Assembly (NCBI RefSeq): GCF_014654205.1
Contig: NZ_BNAW01000027.1
Coordinates: 55,431-119,430, forward strand
Direction of reading: 5' to 3'
Source of the DNA: Amycolatopsis bullii
GTDB lineage: Bacteria; Actinomycetota; Actinomycetes; Mycobacteriales; Pseudonocardiaceae
Length of the DNA stretch: 64,000 bases
Part shown: piece after piece, positions 41,571 to 49,451 of the stretch
Layout of the letters: each line of letters begins with the position of its first letter
Position numbering within the stretch: the first letter of the stretch is position 1
Position numbers and translations under genes: made by a program
The notes under the pieces: generated by a model
The model's input: only the letters and a program-made list of their open reading frames with translations
What the model was told of the DNA's origin: nothing
Database searches by the model: none

Positions 41571-42731
41571 ATGAACGCACTCCCGGTCGCGAGACTCCAG
41601 TTCGCGACGACGACTTCGTTCCACTTCCTGTTCGTGCTGCTCACGCTGGGGTTGGTCACGCTGGTGGCCGTGATGCAGACGCGCTGGACGCTCGGCGGCA
41701 AGCCCGAGCTCCTGCGGATGACGCGGTTCTGGGGCCGCCTGTACGTGATCAACTACGCGCTCGGCATCGTCACCGGCATCGTGATGGAGTTCCAGTTCGG
41801 GCTGACCTGGACCGGCCTGTCCGCCTTCGCCGGCGACGTCTTCGGCGCGCCGCTGGCCATCGAGACGCTGGTCGCGTTCTTCCTCGAGTCGACGTTCCTC
41901 GGCCTGTGGATCCTCGGCTTCGGGCGGATGAACAAGTGGCTGCACCTGACGCTGCTCTGGCTGGTCACGCTGACCGCGTACGCGTCGGCGCTGTTCATCA
42001 TGCTGGCCAACTCGTTCCTGCAGAACCCGGTCGGCAGCCGCGTCGAGAACGGCACCCTGCGCCTCGACGACTTCGGCGCGCTGTTCGCCAACCCGGCGCT
42101 GGCCGCGTCCTTGCCGCACGTGCTCAGCGCCGCCCTGGTGACCGGCGGGTTCTTCGTCGTCGGCGTCAGCGCGTGGCACTTCCTCAAGCGCACCGGCGAG
42201 GTCGAGTTCTTCCGCCGCTCGATGCGGATCGGTGTCGTCGCGGCGCTCGTCGGCTCGATCTTCGTGGTCAACCAGGGCTTCGCGCAGTTCGGCGAACTGG
42301 CGAAGTACCAGCCGGACAAGCTCAAGGAAACCGGCGTCGGGCTGCCGCTGGGCCTGATGATCATGCTCGGGTTCGTCATGTTCCTGTGCGCGTTGCTGGG
42401 TGCGCTGCTGCTGATCCGGAACTGGCTCACCAAGGCGCGGTTCCTGCACTACCTGATGGTCGCGGCGATCCCGCTGCCGTTCCTCGCGGCGATCATGGGC
42501 TGGCTGGTGCGCGAGCTCGGCCGTCAGCCGTGGCTGGTCTGGGGGAAGCTGAAGACCGCCGACGCGATCGCGGACGTCCCGGCCGGCCAGATCCTGTTCT
42601 CCTTCATCGCTTTCACGCTGCTGTTCGCCGCGCTCGCGGTGGCCGACTGGGTGCTCATGGCGCGCGTCGCCAAGCGCGGCCCGGAGCCGGTCGAAGCGTC
42701 CGCCGAACTGCCCGTCCTGAGCGGAGTCTGA
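41571..42731 (+). CDS. cydA: Cytochrome bd oxidase subunit I with very short Q-loop
   Basis: A 386-aa quinol oxidase subunit. Haem ligands are recognisable: His in TTSFHFLFV (residue 18), the second His in VGVSAWHFL, and Met in GLMIMLGF. The motif GWLVRELGRQPW is intact. Between helices VI and VII, where typical CydA carries a periplasmic Q-loop of 70-100 or more residues starting at QPxK, only QPDKLKETGVGLPLG remains. The protein is therefore shorter than usual (mycobacterial CydA is about 485 aa). No Shine-Dalgarno is visible, suggesting leaderless translation. Confidence 0.9.
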   Translation: MNALPVARLQFATTTSFHFLFVLLTLGLVTLVAVMQTRWTLGGKPELLRMTRFWGRLYVINYALGIVTGIVMEFQFGLTWTGLSAFAGDVFGAPLAIETLVAFFLESTFLGLWILGFGRMNKWLHLTLLWLVTLTAYASALFIMLANSFLQNPVGSRVENGTLRLDDFGALFANPALAASLPHVLSAALVTGGFFVVGVSAWHFLKRTGEVEFFRRSMRIGVVAALVGSIFVVNQGFAQFGELAKYQPDKLKETGVGLPLGLMIMLGFVMFLCALLGALLLIRNWLTKARFLHYLMVAAIPLPFLAAIMGWLVRELGRQPWLVWGKLKTADAIADVPAGQILFSFIAFTLLFAALAVADWVLMARVAKRGPEPVEASAELPVLSGV

Positions 42732-42734
42732 CCG

Positions 42735-43703
42735 ATGACGATCTTCTGGTGGTGCGTCCTGGGCCTGCTGACCTGCGGGTACTTCGCGCTCGCGGGGTAC
42801 GACTACGGCGTCGGCATGCTGCTGCCCGCGTTCGAGGCCGACGAGCGGCGACGACGTCAGACGCTCGGCGCGCTGGGGCCGTTCTTCCTGGCGAACGAGG
42901 TGTGGCTGGTGGCGGCCGTCGGGCTGCTGTTCGGCGCGTTCCCGCACCTGGAGGGCAAGGTGTTCGCCGGGGCGTACGTCCTGGTCGTGACGCTGCTGCT
43001 CGGCCTCGTGACGTTCACGGCGTCGATGCAGCTGCGCAGCCGCCGCCCGGACGCGCGCCGCGGCGCCTGGACGGCGGGCATCGTCGGCGGCGCGCTGGTG
43101 ACGGCGTTGTCGTGGGGCCTGTTCCTCGGCAACCTCGTCATCGGGCTGCCGCCGGTCGCCGACGTGCTCGCGCTCTTCAACCCGTATGCCGCGCTGTGGG
43201 GACTCGGGTTCGTCGCGTTGTTCTGCCTGCAGGGTGCGGCTTTCCTCGCGGTGCGCGCGCCGGCCGAGCTGACCGGCCGGGCGGTGCGCCTGGCCCGGGC
43301 GTTCACCGCGCCCGCGTTGGCTTTCCTGGTGGTCGCCGCGGGCTGGGGGTTCTTCGCCCTGCGCGGCGTCACGGCCTTCGGTGCCGGAGTCGCGGCGCTG
43401 GCCTTCCTGGCTTGGGGCGGCACGTGGCTGGGGCTCCGGACCGGCCGCCACCGGGTGGCGCTCGTCGGGTCGATGGTGCTTTCGGCGTGTCCGGCGCTGC
43501 TCGTCGGCCTCCTGCGGTTCCCCACCGTCGTGGTGACTCCGGCCGGCCCGCTCGACGTGACGGAGGCGGCGACGGCGCCGGAGACCTTCGCGGTGCTGGC
43601 CTGGTTCGCGCCCCCGGCCCTGGTGGTGCTGCTGGTCGTGCAGTGGCTGACCTGGCGGGCGCACCGCCGTCCCGTCGACCAGCGCTCGCTGCTGCACTTC
43701 TAG
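42735..43703 (+). CDS. cydB: Cytochrome bd oxidase subunit II
   Basis: A 322-aa membrane protein with about eight helices. The N-terminus FWWCVLGLLTCGYFALAGYDYGVGMLLP is the CydB signature, and GPFFLANEVWLVAAVGLLFGAFP follows. It partners CydA in the oxidase. It begins 3 nt after the cydA stop and is followed after 8 nt by cydD. Confidence 0.93.
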   Translation: MTIFWWCVLGLLTCGYFALAGYDYGVGMLLPAFEADERRRRQTLGALGPFFLANEVWLVAAVGLLFGAFPHLEGKVFAGAYVLVVTLLLGLVTFTASMQLRSRRPDARRGAWTAGIVGGALVTALSWGLFLGNLVIGLPPVADVLALFNPYAALWGLGFVALFCLQGAAFLAVRAPAELTGRAVRLARAFTAPALAFLVVAAGWGFFALRGVTAFGAGVAALAFLAWGGTWLGLRTGRHRVALVGSMVLSACPALLVGLLRFPTVVVTPAGPLDVTEAATAPETFAVLAWFAPPALVVLLVVQWLTWRAHRRPVDQRSLLHF

Positions 43704-43711
43704 GAGGACAC

Positions 43712-45268
43712 GTGCCCGCGCTGCCCGGACTCCGGCGGTACCTGGTCGTTTTGGGATTGCTCGCGGTGCTCACCGCGGCTTCGGTGCTCCTCCAGGCCGA
43801 GGGGCTCGCCACGCTGCTCACCGGTGGCGGGGTTTCACTGCTCCTGGTCGTGGCCATCGCCGCGCGGGTGCTGCTCACCTGGAGCCACGGCGTCCTCAGT
43901 GGACGGTTTGCGGCCTCGGTGCGGGATGCGCTGCGACTTCGCCTGCTCGGGTCCACTTCGGACCGTGCCGGGGTGGTCGCGACGCAGGTCACGCGCGGTG
44001 TCGACGCCACGGACAGCTACCTGACCGGCTACCTGCCGTCGCTGGTCGTGTCGGTGGTGGTGCCGGCTGCGGTGCTCGTGCGGCTGTTCGCGGCGGACTT
44101 GGCGTCCGCGCTCGTCGTGGTGCTCACGCTGCCGCTGATCCCGGTGTTCGCGATCCTGGTCGGGAAGCAGGCGAAGGCGGCGGTCCAGTGGGAGCTGCTG
44201 ACGAAGCTGGGCGGGCACTTCCTCGACGTCGTCCGCGGCCTCGGGACGTTGAAGGTGTTCGGCCGGGCGGCGGCCCAGGCGGCGACGGTGCGTTCGATGG
44301 CCGCTGCCCACGCCGACGCGACGATGAAGACGCTGCGGGTGGCGTTCCTTTCGGCGCTGGTGCTGGAACTGGTGGCGACGCTTTCGGTCGCGCTGGTCGC
44401 GGTGCCGATCGGCTTCCGGTTGCTGTCGGGCGGGCTGGACGCGCGGACGGCGCTGCTGATCCTGCTGCTGACACCCGAGGCGTACCTGCCGCTGCGGGCG
44501 GCGGGCGCGAAGTTCCACGCGGCGGCGGAGGGACTGGCGGCGTTGCGGGAGGCCCTCTCCGTGCCGGTCGTTCGTTCGCGGCCGGCGGTTCTCACCCGGC
44601 GACGGGGTGCGCCTTCGGTGGTCTTCGAGCGGGTGTCGGTGGCTTACGACGGGATTCCGGCGTTGTCCGATGTGGACTTTTCGGTGCCGTCCGGCGCGCG
44701 GGTGGCGCTGATCGGGCCCAGCGGATCGGGGAAGAGCACGGTACTGGCGGTGCTGCTGGGGTTCGTGACGCCTTCGTCGGGGCGGGTGCTGGTGGACGGC
44801 GTGGACCTGCGCTCGCTGGCTTCGCCGGACTGGCTGGCCGAGGTGGCGTGGGTCCCGCAGCGGCCGACGTTGTTCCGGGGGTCACTGGCCTCGAACATCC
44901 GCCTCGGCCTTCCGGCGGCCGACGTTCGTTCGGCGGCCCGGGCGGCGGCACTCGATTCGGTGGCCGCGGGACTACCGGCGGGGTACGAGACGCCGGTGGG
45001 TGAGCTGGGCGAGGTGTTGTCGGCCGGGCAGCGGCAGCGGGTGGGGTTGGCGCGGGCGCTGGCGCGGACTTCGGCGGGGCTGGTGCTGCTGGACGAGCCG
45101 ACGGCGCGGCTGGATTCCCGGACGGAGGAGGCGGTGCTGTCGGCCACCCGGCGGTTGCTGCCGGGACGGACGGCGGTGCTGGTGGCCCACCGCCCGGCGA
45201 TGGTCTCGCTGGCCGACCGGGTGATCGAGCTCCGCGGCGGCCGGGTGCATACGGAGGTGGCAGCGTGA
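43712..45268 (+). CDS. cydD: ABC exporter CydD (cytochrome bd assembly)
   Basis: A 518-aa half-ABC exporter. An N-terminal membrane domain of about six helices (1-290) is followed by an ATPase with Walker A GPSGSGKST near residue 340, signature LSAGQRQR and Walker B LVLLDEPTARLD. GGAGGAC precedes the GTG. CydDC in E. coli exports cysteine/glutathione or handles haem and is needed to assemble cytochrome bd. Repeat copy E separates it from cydC. Confidence 0.9.
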   Translation: MPALPGLRRYLVVLGLLAVLTAASVLLQAEGLATLLTGGGVSLLLVVAIAARVLLTWSHGVLSGRFAASVRDALRLRLLGSTSDRAGVVATQVTRGVDATDSYLTGYLPSLVVSVVVPAAVLVRLFAADLASALVVVLTLPLIPVFAILVGKQAKAAVQWELLTKLGGHFLDVVRGLGTLKVFGRAAAQAATVRSMAAAHADATMKTLRVAFLSALVLELVATLSVALVAVPIGFRLLSGGLDARTALLILLLTPEAYLPLRAAGAKFHAAAEGLAALREALSVPVVRSRPAVLTRRRGAPSVVFERVSVAYDGIPALSDVDFSVPSGARVALIGPSGSGKSTVLAVLLGFVTPSSGRVLVDGVDLRSLASPDWLAEVAWVPQRPTLFRGSLASNIRLGLPAADVRSAARAAALDSVAAGLPAGYETPVGELGEVLSAGQRQRVGLARALARTSAGLVLLDEPTARLDSRTEEAVLSATRRLLPGRTAVLVAHRPAMVSLADRVIELRGGRVHTEVAA

Positions 45269-45277
45269 TGTCAAGTT

Positions 45278-45383
45278 CGCCATCCACAGGGCGGCAGTTG
45301 TCCACAGATCGCCGAGCGGCCCTTGTTTCCGGGGTGGGGCCGGTAGGATGGAACCGGGGACGCCCCCCGGGACGGGTGGGGGC
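45278..45383 (+). repeat. Intergenic repeat copy E (short form, between cydD and cydC)
   Basis: One perfect TTGTCCACA (45298-45306) with a partial one at 45281-45289 (CATCCACAG) in the same direction is followed by a core at 45324-45383 (GGCCGGTAGGATGGAACCGGGG, then CGCCCCCC and GGGTGGGGG). It starts right after the cydD stop and ends 20 nt before the cydC start. It is the most diverged copy, and the facing-box arrangement is not kept. Confidence 0.6.
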
Positions 45384-45402
45384 TGCTCTGGGGATTTGGG
45401 CC

Positions 45403-46980
45403 GTGTCCACAAAGGACCTCTTCCGCCTCCTCCGCGCCGCTCTCCTAGGAGCCGCGGCCGAACTCGCCGCCCTGGCTCTCATGGCCACCGCCGCCTGGTT
45501 GCTGCTCCGCGCCGCCGAACGACCGCCGCTCGCCGCGCTCACCCTCGCCATTGTTGCCGTCCGGACCCTCGCCCTGCTGCGCGGTGGTCTCCGGTACGCC
45601 GAACGGCTTGCCGGGCACGACGTCGTCCTCCGGTGGCTCGGCGAGCTGCGGACGCGCGTCTACCAGGCCCTCGTCCCCGGCACCCGGTACTCCGGCGGTG
45701 ATCTCGTCACCCGGCTGGTGTCCGATGTGGACGCCCTGCAGGACGCCGTCCTGCGGTGGCTGCTGCCCGCGGGGGTGGCCGGGATCGTGGGCTCGTTCGC
45801 CGTCGTCGTGACGGCCACCGCGTCGGCGCCCGCCGCCGGGGTGCTCGGCGGCGGGCTGGTCGTGGCCGGGGTTCTTCTTCCGTGGCTCGTCGTCCGGCTC
45901 ACCGCGGCCGCCGCGCGGGAAAGTGCCCCGAAGCGGGCCGAACTCGCCGAACGGGCCGTCGAGCTCGTCACCGGGCGGCGGGAACTCGTCGCCGCCGGGG
46001 CGCTCGACGAACACCAGCGTGCCGCCACCCGGGTCGTCGACGACATCACCGGGAACGAACGAGCGGCCGCCGGCAAGACCGCCCTGCTCACCGCCGCCGG
46101 GGTGCTCGTCCAGCTGGTCACCGCCGTCGCCGTCGGGGTGCTCTGCCACGCCTCCGTGCCGTGGACCGCCGCCCTGACCCTGGGCGCCGTGAGCGCCTTC
46201 GAGGTCGTGCTCCCGCTGATCGGGGCCGCGCGGCGGGTGCCCGAGATCCGGGCCGCCGCCTCCCGGGTGCGCGCCGTGCTGAGCGAACCGGCCGTCCCGG
46301 CCGGGACCCGCACCCCGCGGGAAGGCCATTTCCGGCTCGAGAAAGCCGGCGTCCGCCATCCGGGGCGGGCACCTGCCTTAAAGGACGTCGATCTCGACCT
46401 GCCGCCCGGCAAGCGCGTCGGGATCCTCGGCCCCAGCGGCGCCGGGAAGACCACCCTCCTCCGCCTCCTGCTCGGCAGCCAGGCCCCCACCGACGGCCGG
46501 GTGACCCTCGACGGCCACCCGCTCGGCGAGTACGCCGGCCTGCCGGCGCTCATCTCGGGCGCCGAGGCCGACGCCCACGTCTTCCACACGACCGTCCGCG
46601 AGAACCTCCTGCTCGCCAAGCCGGACGCGACCGACGAAGAACTCGCACACGCCTGCGAGACCGCCGGGTTCGACCTGGACCTCGACCGCGACACCGGCCC
46701 GGACGGCGACGCGCTGTCCGGCGGTCAGCGGCAGCGGCTGATCCTCGCCCGGGCCGTCCTGGCCGCGCCGGACGTGCTCGTGCTCGACGAACCCGTCGAA
46801 GGGCTCGACCCGGCGCACGGCGACGCCGTCCTGAACCGGGTCCTCGCGCAGGCGACCGGCAGCGTGGTCCTCGTCACCCACCGCCCCGAACACCTCGACG
46901 GCTTCGACGAGGTCGTCACCCTCGAGGACGGGCGAGCACTTCCCGCATCGGCGGCCGATCGGCGACGCGGACGTCCGTGA
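45403..46980 (+). CDS. cydC: ABC exporter CydC (cytochrome bd assembly)
   Basis: A 525-aa half-ABC exporter: six-helix membrane domain, then ATPase with Walker A GPSGAGKTT, signature LSGGQRQR and Walker B VLVLDEPVEGLD. I chose the GTG at 45403 (STKDLFRLLRAALLGAAAE). The frame upstream runs through repeat copy E and is not protein-like. It pairs with CydD. Its last 65 bp overlap the 3' end of gpgS on the other strand. Confidence 0.88.
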   Translation: MSTKDLFRLLRAALLGAAAELAALALMATAAWLLLRAAERPPLAALTLAIVAVRTLALLRGGLRYAERLAGHDVVLRWLGELRTRVYQALVPGTRYSGGDLVTRLVSDVDALQDAVLRWLLPAGVAGIVGSFAVVVTATASAPAAGVLGGGLVVAGVLLPWLVVRLTAAAARESAPKRAELAERAVELVTGRRELVAAGALDEHQRAATRVVDDITGNERAAAGKTALLTAAGVLVQLVTAVAVGVLCHASVPWTAALTLGAVSAFEVVLPLIGAARRVPEIRAAASRVRAVLSEPAVPAGTRTPREGHFRLEKAGVRHPGRAPALKDVDLDLPPGKRVGILGPSGAGKTTLLRLLLGSQAPTDGRVTLDGHPLGEYAGLPALISGAEADAHVFHTTVRENLLLAKPDATDEELAHACETAGFDLDLDRDTGPDGDALSGGQRQRLILARAVLAAPDVLVLDEPVEGLDPAHGDAVLNRVLAQATGSVVLVTHRPEHLDGFDEVVTLEDGRALPASAADRRRGRP

Positions 46981-47836
46981 CGTCCGGCAGCCACTCCTCG
47001 TCCACCTGCACGAACTGCGTGAACGGCGCGTCCGCGGCCGGGACACCGCAGCGGTCCAGTGCCGTGCCGAGGATCTGCCGGGACATCGCGCCCAGCTGGT
47101 GCAGCGAGCGGTTCCGGTGCTTGCGGACGCCCAGGTTGACCTGGGCCAGCCCGTCGAGGCCGTACCGCGCTTCGGCGTCGAGCAGCAGCCCGATCTCGAC
47201 GCCGTAGCCCGCGGCGAACGGCACCGACTCGAGGAACTCGCGCGTGCCCGCGTACTCGCCGCCGAGAGGCTGGATCAGCCCGCCGAGCGCGGGACGCAGC
47301 GCCGAGAGCACCGGCCGCGCCAGCAGCTCGGTGACGCGCCCGCCGCCGGTGCTCTCCAGCCGCAGGGGGCGGCGGTAGAAGCCCTTGACCAGGTGGACGC
47401 CGCTCCCGGTGACCAGCGGACCGAGCAGCGACGGCACGAACGCCGGGTCCGGGTCGACCAGGTCGGAGTCGAGGAAGACGACGAAGTCGCCGCTGGTCGC
47501 GGCCAGCGACCGCCAGAGCACCTCACCCTTGCCGGGCACCGGCGGCAGGTCCGGGAGGACGTCCTCGCGCCGCACGACCCGCGCTCCCGCGGCCGCGGCG
47601 GTTTCGGCGGTCGCGTCCGTGGAACCCGAGTCCATGACGACCAGCTCGTCGACGACCGAGCCGACCAGCGGGCGGACCGAGGCCACGACGTCACCCACGG
47701 TCCGCTCTTCGTCCAGGGCCGGTAGCACGACCGAAACCGTCCGGTCACCCTTCGCGGCCAGGATGTCTTCGGGCGTCCAACCGGGCTCCTGCCACGTACG
47801 CCGCTCGAACCAACTCACGAGTAGCGATCGTGCCAT
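46916..47836 (-). CDS. gpgS: Glucosyl-3-phosphoglycerate synthase (GT81)
   Basis: A 306-aa GT-A glycosyltransferase. RTVSVVLPALDEERTVGDVVASV binds the nucleotide sugar, FVVFLDSDLVDPDP carries the DxD-like metal site, VHLVKGFYRRPL and LIQPLGGEYAGTREFLESVPFAAGYGVEIGLLLD are the family's acceptor-site and catalytic-region motifs. It transfers glucose to 3-phosphoglycerate, the first step of glucosylglycerate and methylglucose lipopolysaccharide synthesis. Location next to the tagA/DivIVA region matches Rv1208. It overlaps cydC antisense by 65 bp. Confidence 0.9.
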   Translation of the reverse strand: MARSLLVSWFERRTWQEPGWTPEDILAAKGDRTVSVVLPALDEERTVGDVVASVRPLVGSVVDELVVMDSGSTDATAETAAAAGARVVRREDVLPDLPPVPGKGEVLWRSLAATSGDFVVFLDSDLVDPDPAFVPSLLGPLVTGSGVHLVKGFYRRPLRLESTGGGRVTELLARPVLSALRPALGGLIQPLGGEYAGTREFLESVPFAAGYGVEIGLLLDAEARYGLDGLAQVNLGVRKHRNRSLHQLGAMSRQILGTALDRCGVPAADAPFTQFVQVDEEWLPDVTDVRVADRPPMREVLARPRG

Positions 47837-47869
47837 GCTGGGGGCATCGCCACCGAGGAGGAGGATCAC

Positions 47870-48544
47870 TTGATCGCGCTGCTTGTCCGGTTCGTGCTGG
47901 GCCCGCTCGTCCGGGCGGTGTACCGGCCCGAAGTGCACGGCGTGGAGAACGTGCCGCTCAGCGGCCCGGTGCTCCTGGCGGCCAACCACCGCGCCGCCCT
48001 CGACACCGGCGTGATCACCTTCGCGACCCCGCGGCAGGTCAAGTTCCTCGGCAAGGCCGAGTACTTCGCCGGCAAGGGCCTCAAGGGCAAGGCGCTGGCC
48101 GCGTTCCTCGGCGGCCTCGGGTACGTCCCGGTCGAGCGCGGCAACGCCCAGGCCGGGCTCGCCGCCCTGGAGGCGGCCCGCAAGGTGCTCGACGCGGGCG
48201 GCGTCTTCGCGATCTACCCCGAGGGCACCCGCTCCCTGGACGGCCGCCTGCACCGCGGCCACACCGGCGTCGCGGCGCTGGCCCTGGCGACCGGCGCGAA
48301 GGTGGTGCCGGTCGCGTTGACCGGCACCGAGAACCTCCAGCCCAAGGGCGCCCGCATCCCGCGCCTGGCGAAGATCGCCATCACGTTCGGCAAGCCACTG
48401 GACTTTTCACGCTACGAAGGCCAGGACTACGCGCCGGCGATCCGCCGGTCGGTCACCGACGAGGTGATGTACGCGATCCTGGACATCTCGGGCCAGGAGT
48501 ACGTCGACACCTACCACAAGCGGCCGAGCGAAGGCGCGGCCTGA
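47870..48544 (+). CDS. 1-acyl-sn-glycerol-3-phosphate acyltransferase
   Basis: A 224-aa PlsC-family acyltransferase. The catalytic NHRAALD (NHx4D) is near residue 40, and AIYPEGTRSLDGRLHRGHTGVAALAL is the second, phosphate-binding block. GGAGGAGGATCAC precedes a TTG start at 47870. It is divergent from gpgS. It makes phosphatidic acid or acylates a related glycerol lipid, in line with the lipid and glycan context. Confidence 0.88.
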   Translation: MIALLVRFVLGPLVRAVYRPEVHGVENVPLSGPVLLAANHRAALDTGVITFATPRQVKFLGKAEYFAGKGLKGKALAAFLGGLGYVPVERGNAQAGLAALEAARKVLDAGGVFAIYPEGTRSLDGRLHRGHTGVAALALATGAKVVPVALTGTENLQPKGARIPRLAKIAITFGKPLDFSRYEGQDYAPAIRRSVTDEVMYAILDISGQEYVDTYHKRPSEGAA

Positions 48545-48546
48545 AG

Positions 48547-49410
48547 TCAGCCGAGCACCTTCACGACGACCTGCTCGTGGTCGACCGTGTAGGCCAGGTA
48601 CTCGAACTTGATCCCGGCCTGCTCGACGTACTCCAGCCACGCCCGGTGCTCGTGCTCCTGCCAGCCGGAGTAGTTGAAGTACTCGTCGAACACCACGATC
48701 GACCCCGGCCGCAGGCGGGGGCCGACGAGTTCGAGGACGGTCTTCGTCGAGGAATACAGGTCGCAGTCCACGTGCAGCAGGTCCACCGGCCCGGGGTGCT
48801 CCTCGAGGAAGCCGGGGAGGACGTCGTCGAACCAGCCGACGACCAGTTCGGCGCCCGGCACGTCGGGCAGGCTGTCCATGTCGAACGTCCCGGCGGGGTA
48901 ACCCGAGCGCCAGGTCTCCGGCAGTCCCTCGAAGGAGTCGAAGCCGTACACCGACTCGCCGCCGCGGGCGTTGGCGATGATCTTGAGCGTGGTCCCCGAG
49001 TACACGCCGAACTCGAGCGCCAGGCCGCCGGCGGGGGCGAGCGACAGGCCGTGTTCCAGCGTGCTGTGCGGCGAGGGGAACGGACGGGCGGCCTTCATGT
49101 GGTCCCGGACGAACGCGGCACTGCGGGACGCGGCTTCGGCCTCCCCCGCGAACTCCAGGTCCCGGCGGACGCGGTGCTCGACGTGGCTGATGTGCTCGAT
49201 CACCCGCTCGACCACCCGCTCGGTCTGGACGCCGGCTTCCGCGGGCACCTGCCGCCGCAGCTCGGCGACCTCCCGGCTCAGGTCGTCCAGCTTGGCGGAC
49301 TGCTCCGCGAAGTGCCGGCCGACCGCTTCTTCGACCGCCCGCGCGACCTTGTCGCGCAGGGAACGCCGAAGCCGGTCGGCCCGCAGGCTCCGGCGGATGA
49401 GGTCGCGCAT
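48547..49410 (-). CDS. TylF/MycF-type SAM-dependent O-methyltransferase
   Basis: A 287-aa methyltransferase. The first ~100 residues are helical and charged (a coiled-coil-like segment, AVEEAVGRHFAEQSAKLDDLSREVAELRRQV). The catalytic domain follows: GLALEFGVYSGTTLKIIANA, VYGFDSFEGLPETWR, DLLHVDCDLYSSTKTVLE, IVVFDEYFNY. Macrocin-type enzymes methylate sugar hydroxyls with Mg2+. In this cluster it likely methylates a surface glycan. It is the last gene of the envelope cluster on this strand. Confidence 0.83.
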   Translation of the reverse strand: MRDLIRRSLRADRLRRSLRDKVARAVEEAVGRHFAEQSAKLDDLSREVAELRRQVPAEAGVQTERVVERVIEHISHVEHRVRRDLEFAGEAEAASRSAAFVRDHMKAARPFPSPHSTLEHGLSLAPAGGLALEFGVYSGTTLKIIANARGGESVYGFDSFEGLPETWRSGYPAGTFDMDSLPDVPGAELVVGWFDDVLPGFLEEHPGPVDLLHVDCDLYSSTKTVLELVGPRLRPGSIVVFDEYFNYSGWQEHEHRAWLEYVEQAGIKFEYLAYTVDHEQVVVKVLG

Positions 49411-49451
49411 GGCAATGTCCTTCCGATTCACGTCCAGGCCGCGGCCTGCGC

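Noticed and set aside
45265..45402. N-terminal extension of CydC back to 45265
   Set aside because: The extension translates repeat copy E and does not look like protein. The membrane domain starts naturally after GTG 45403.
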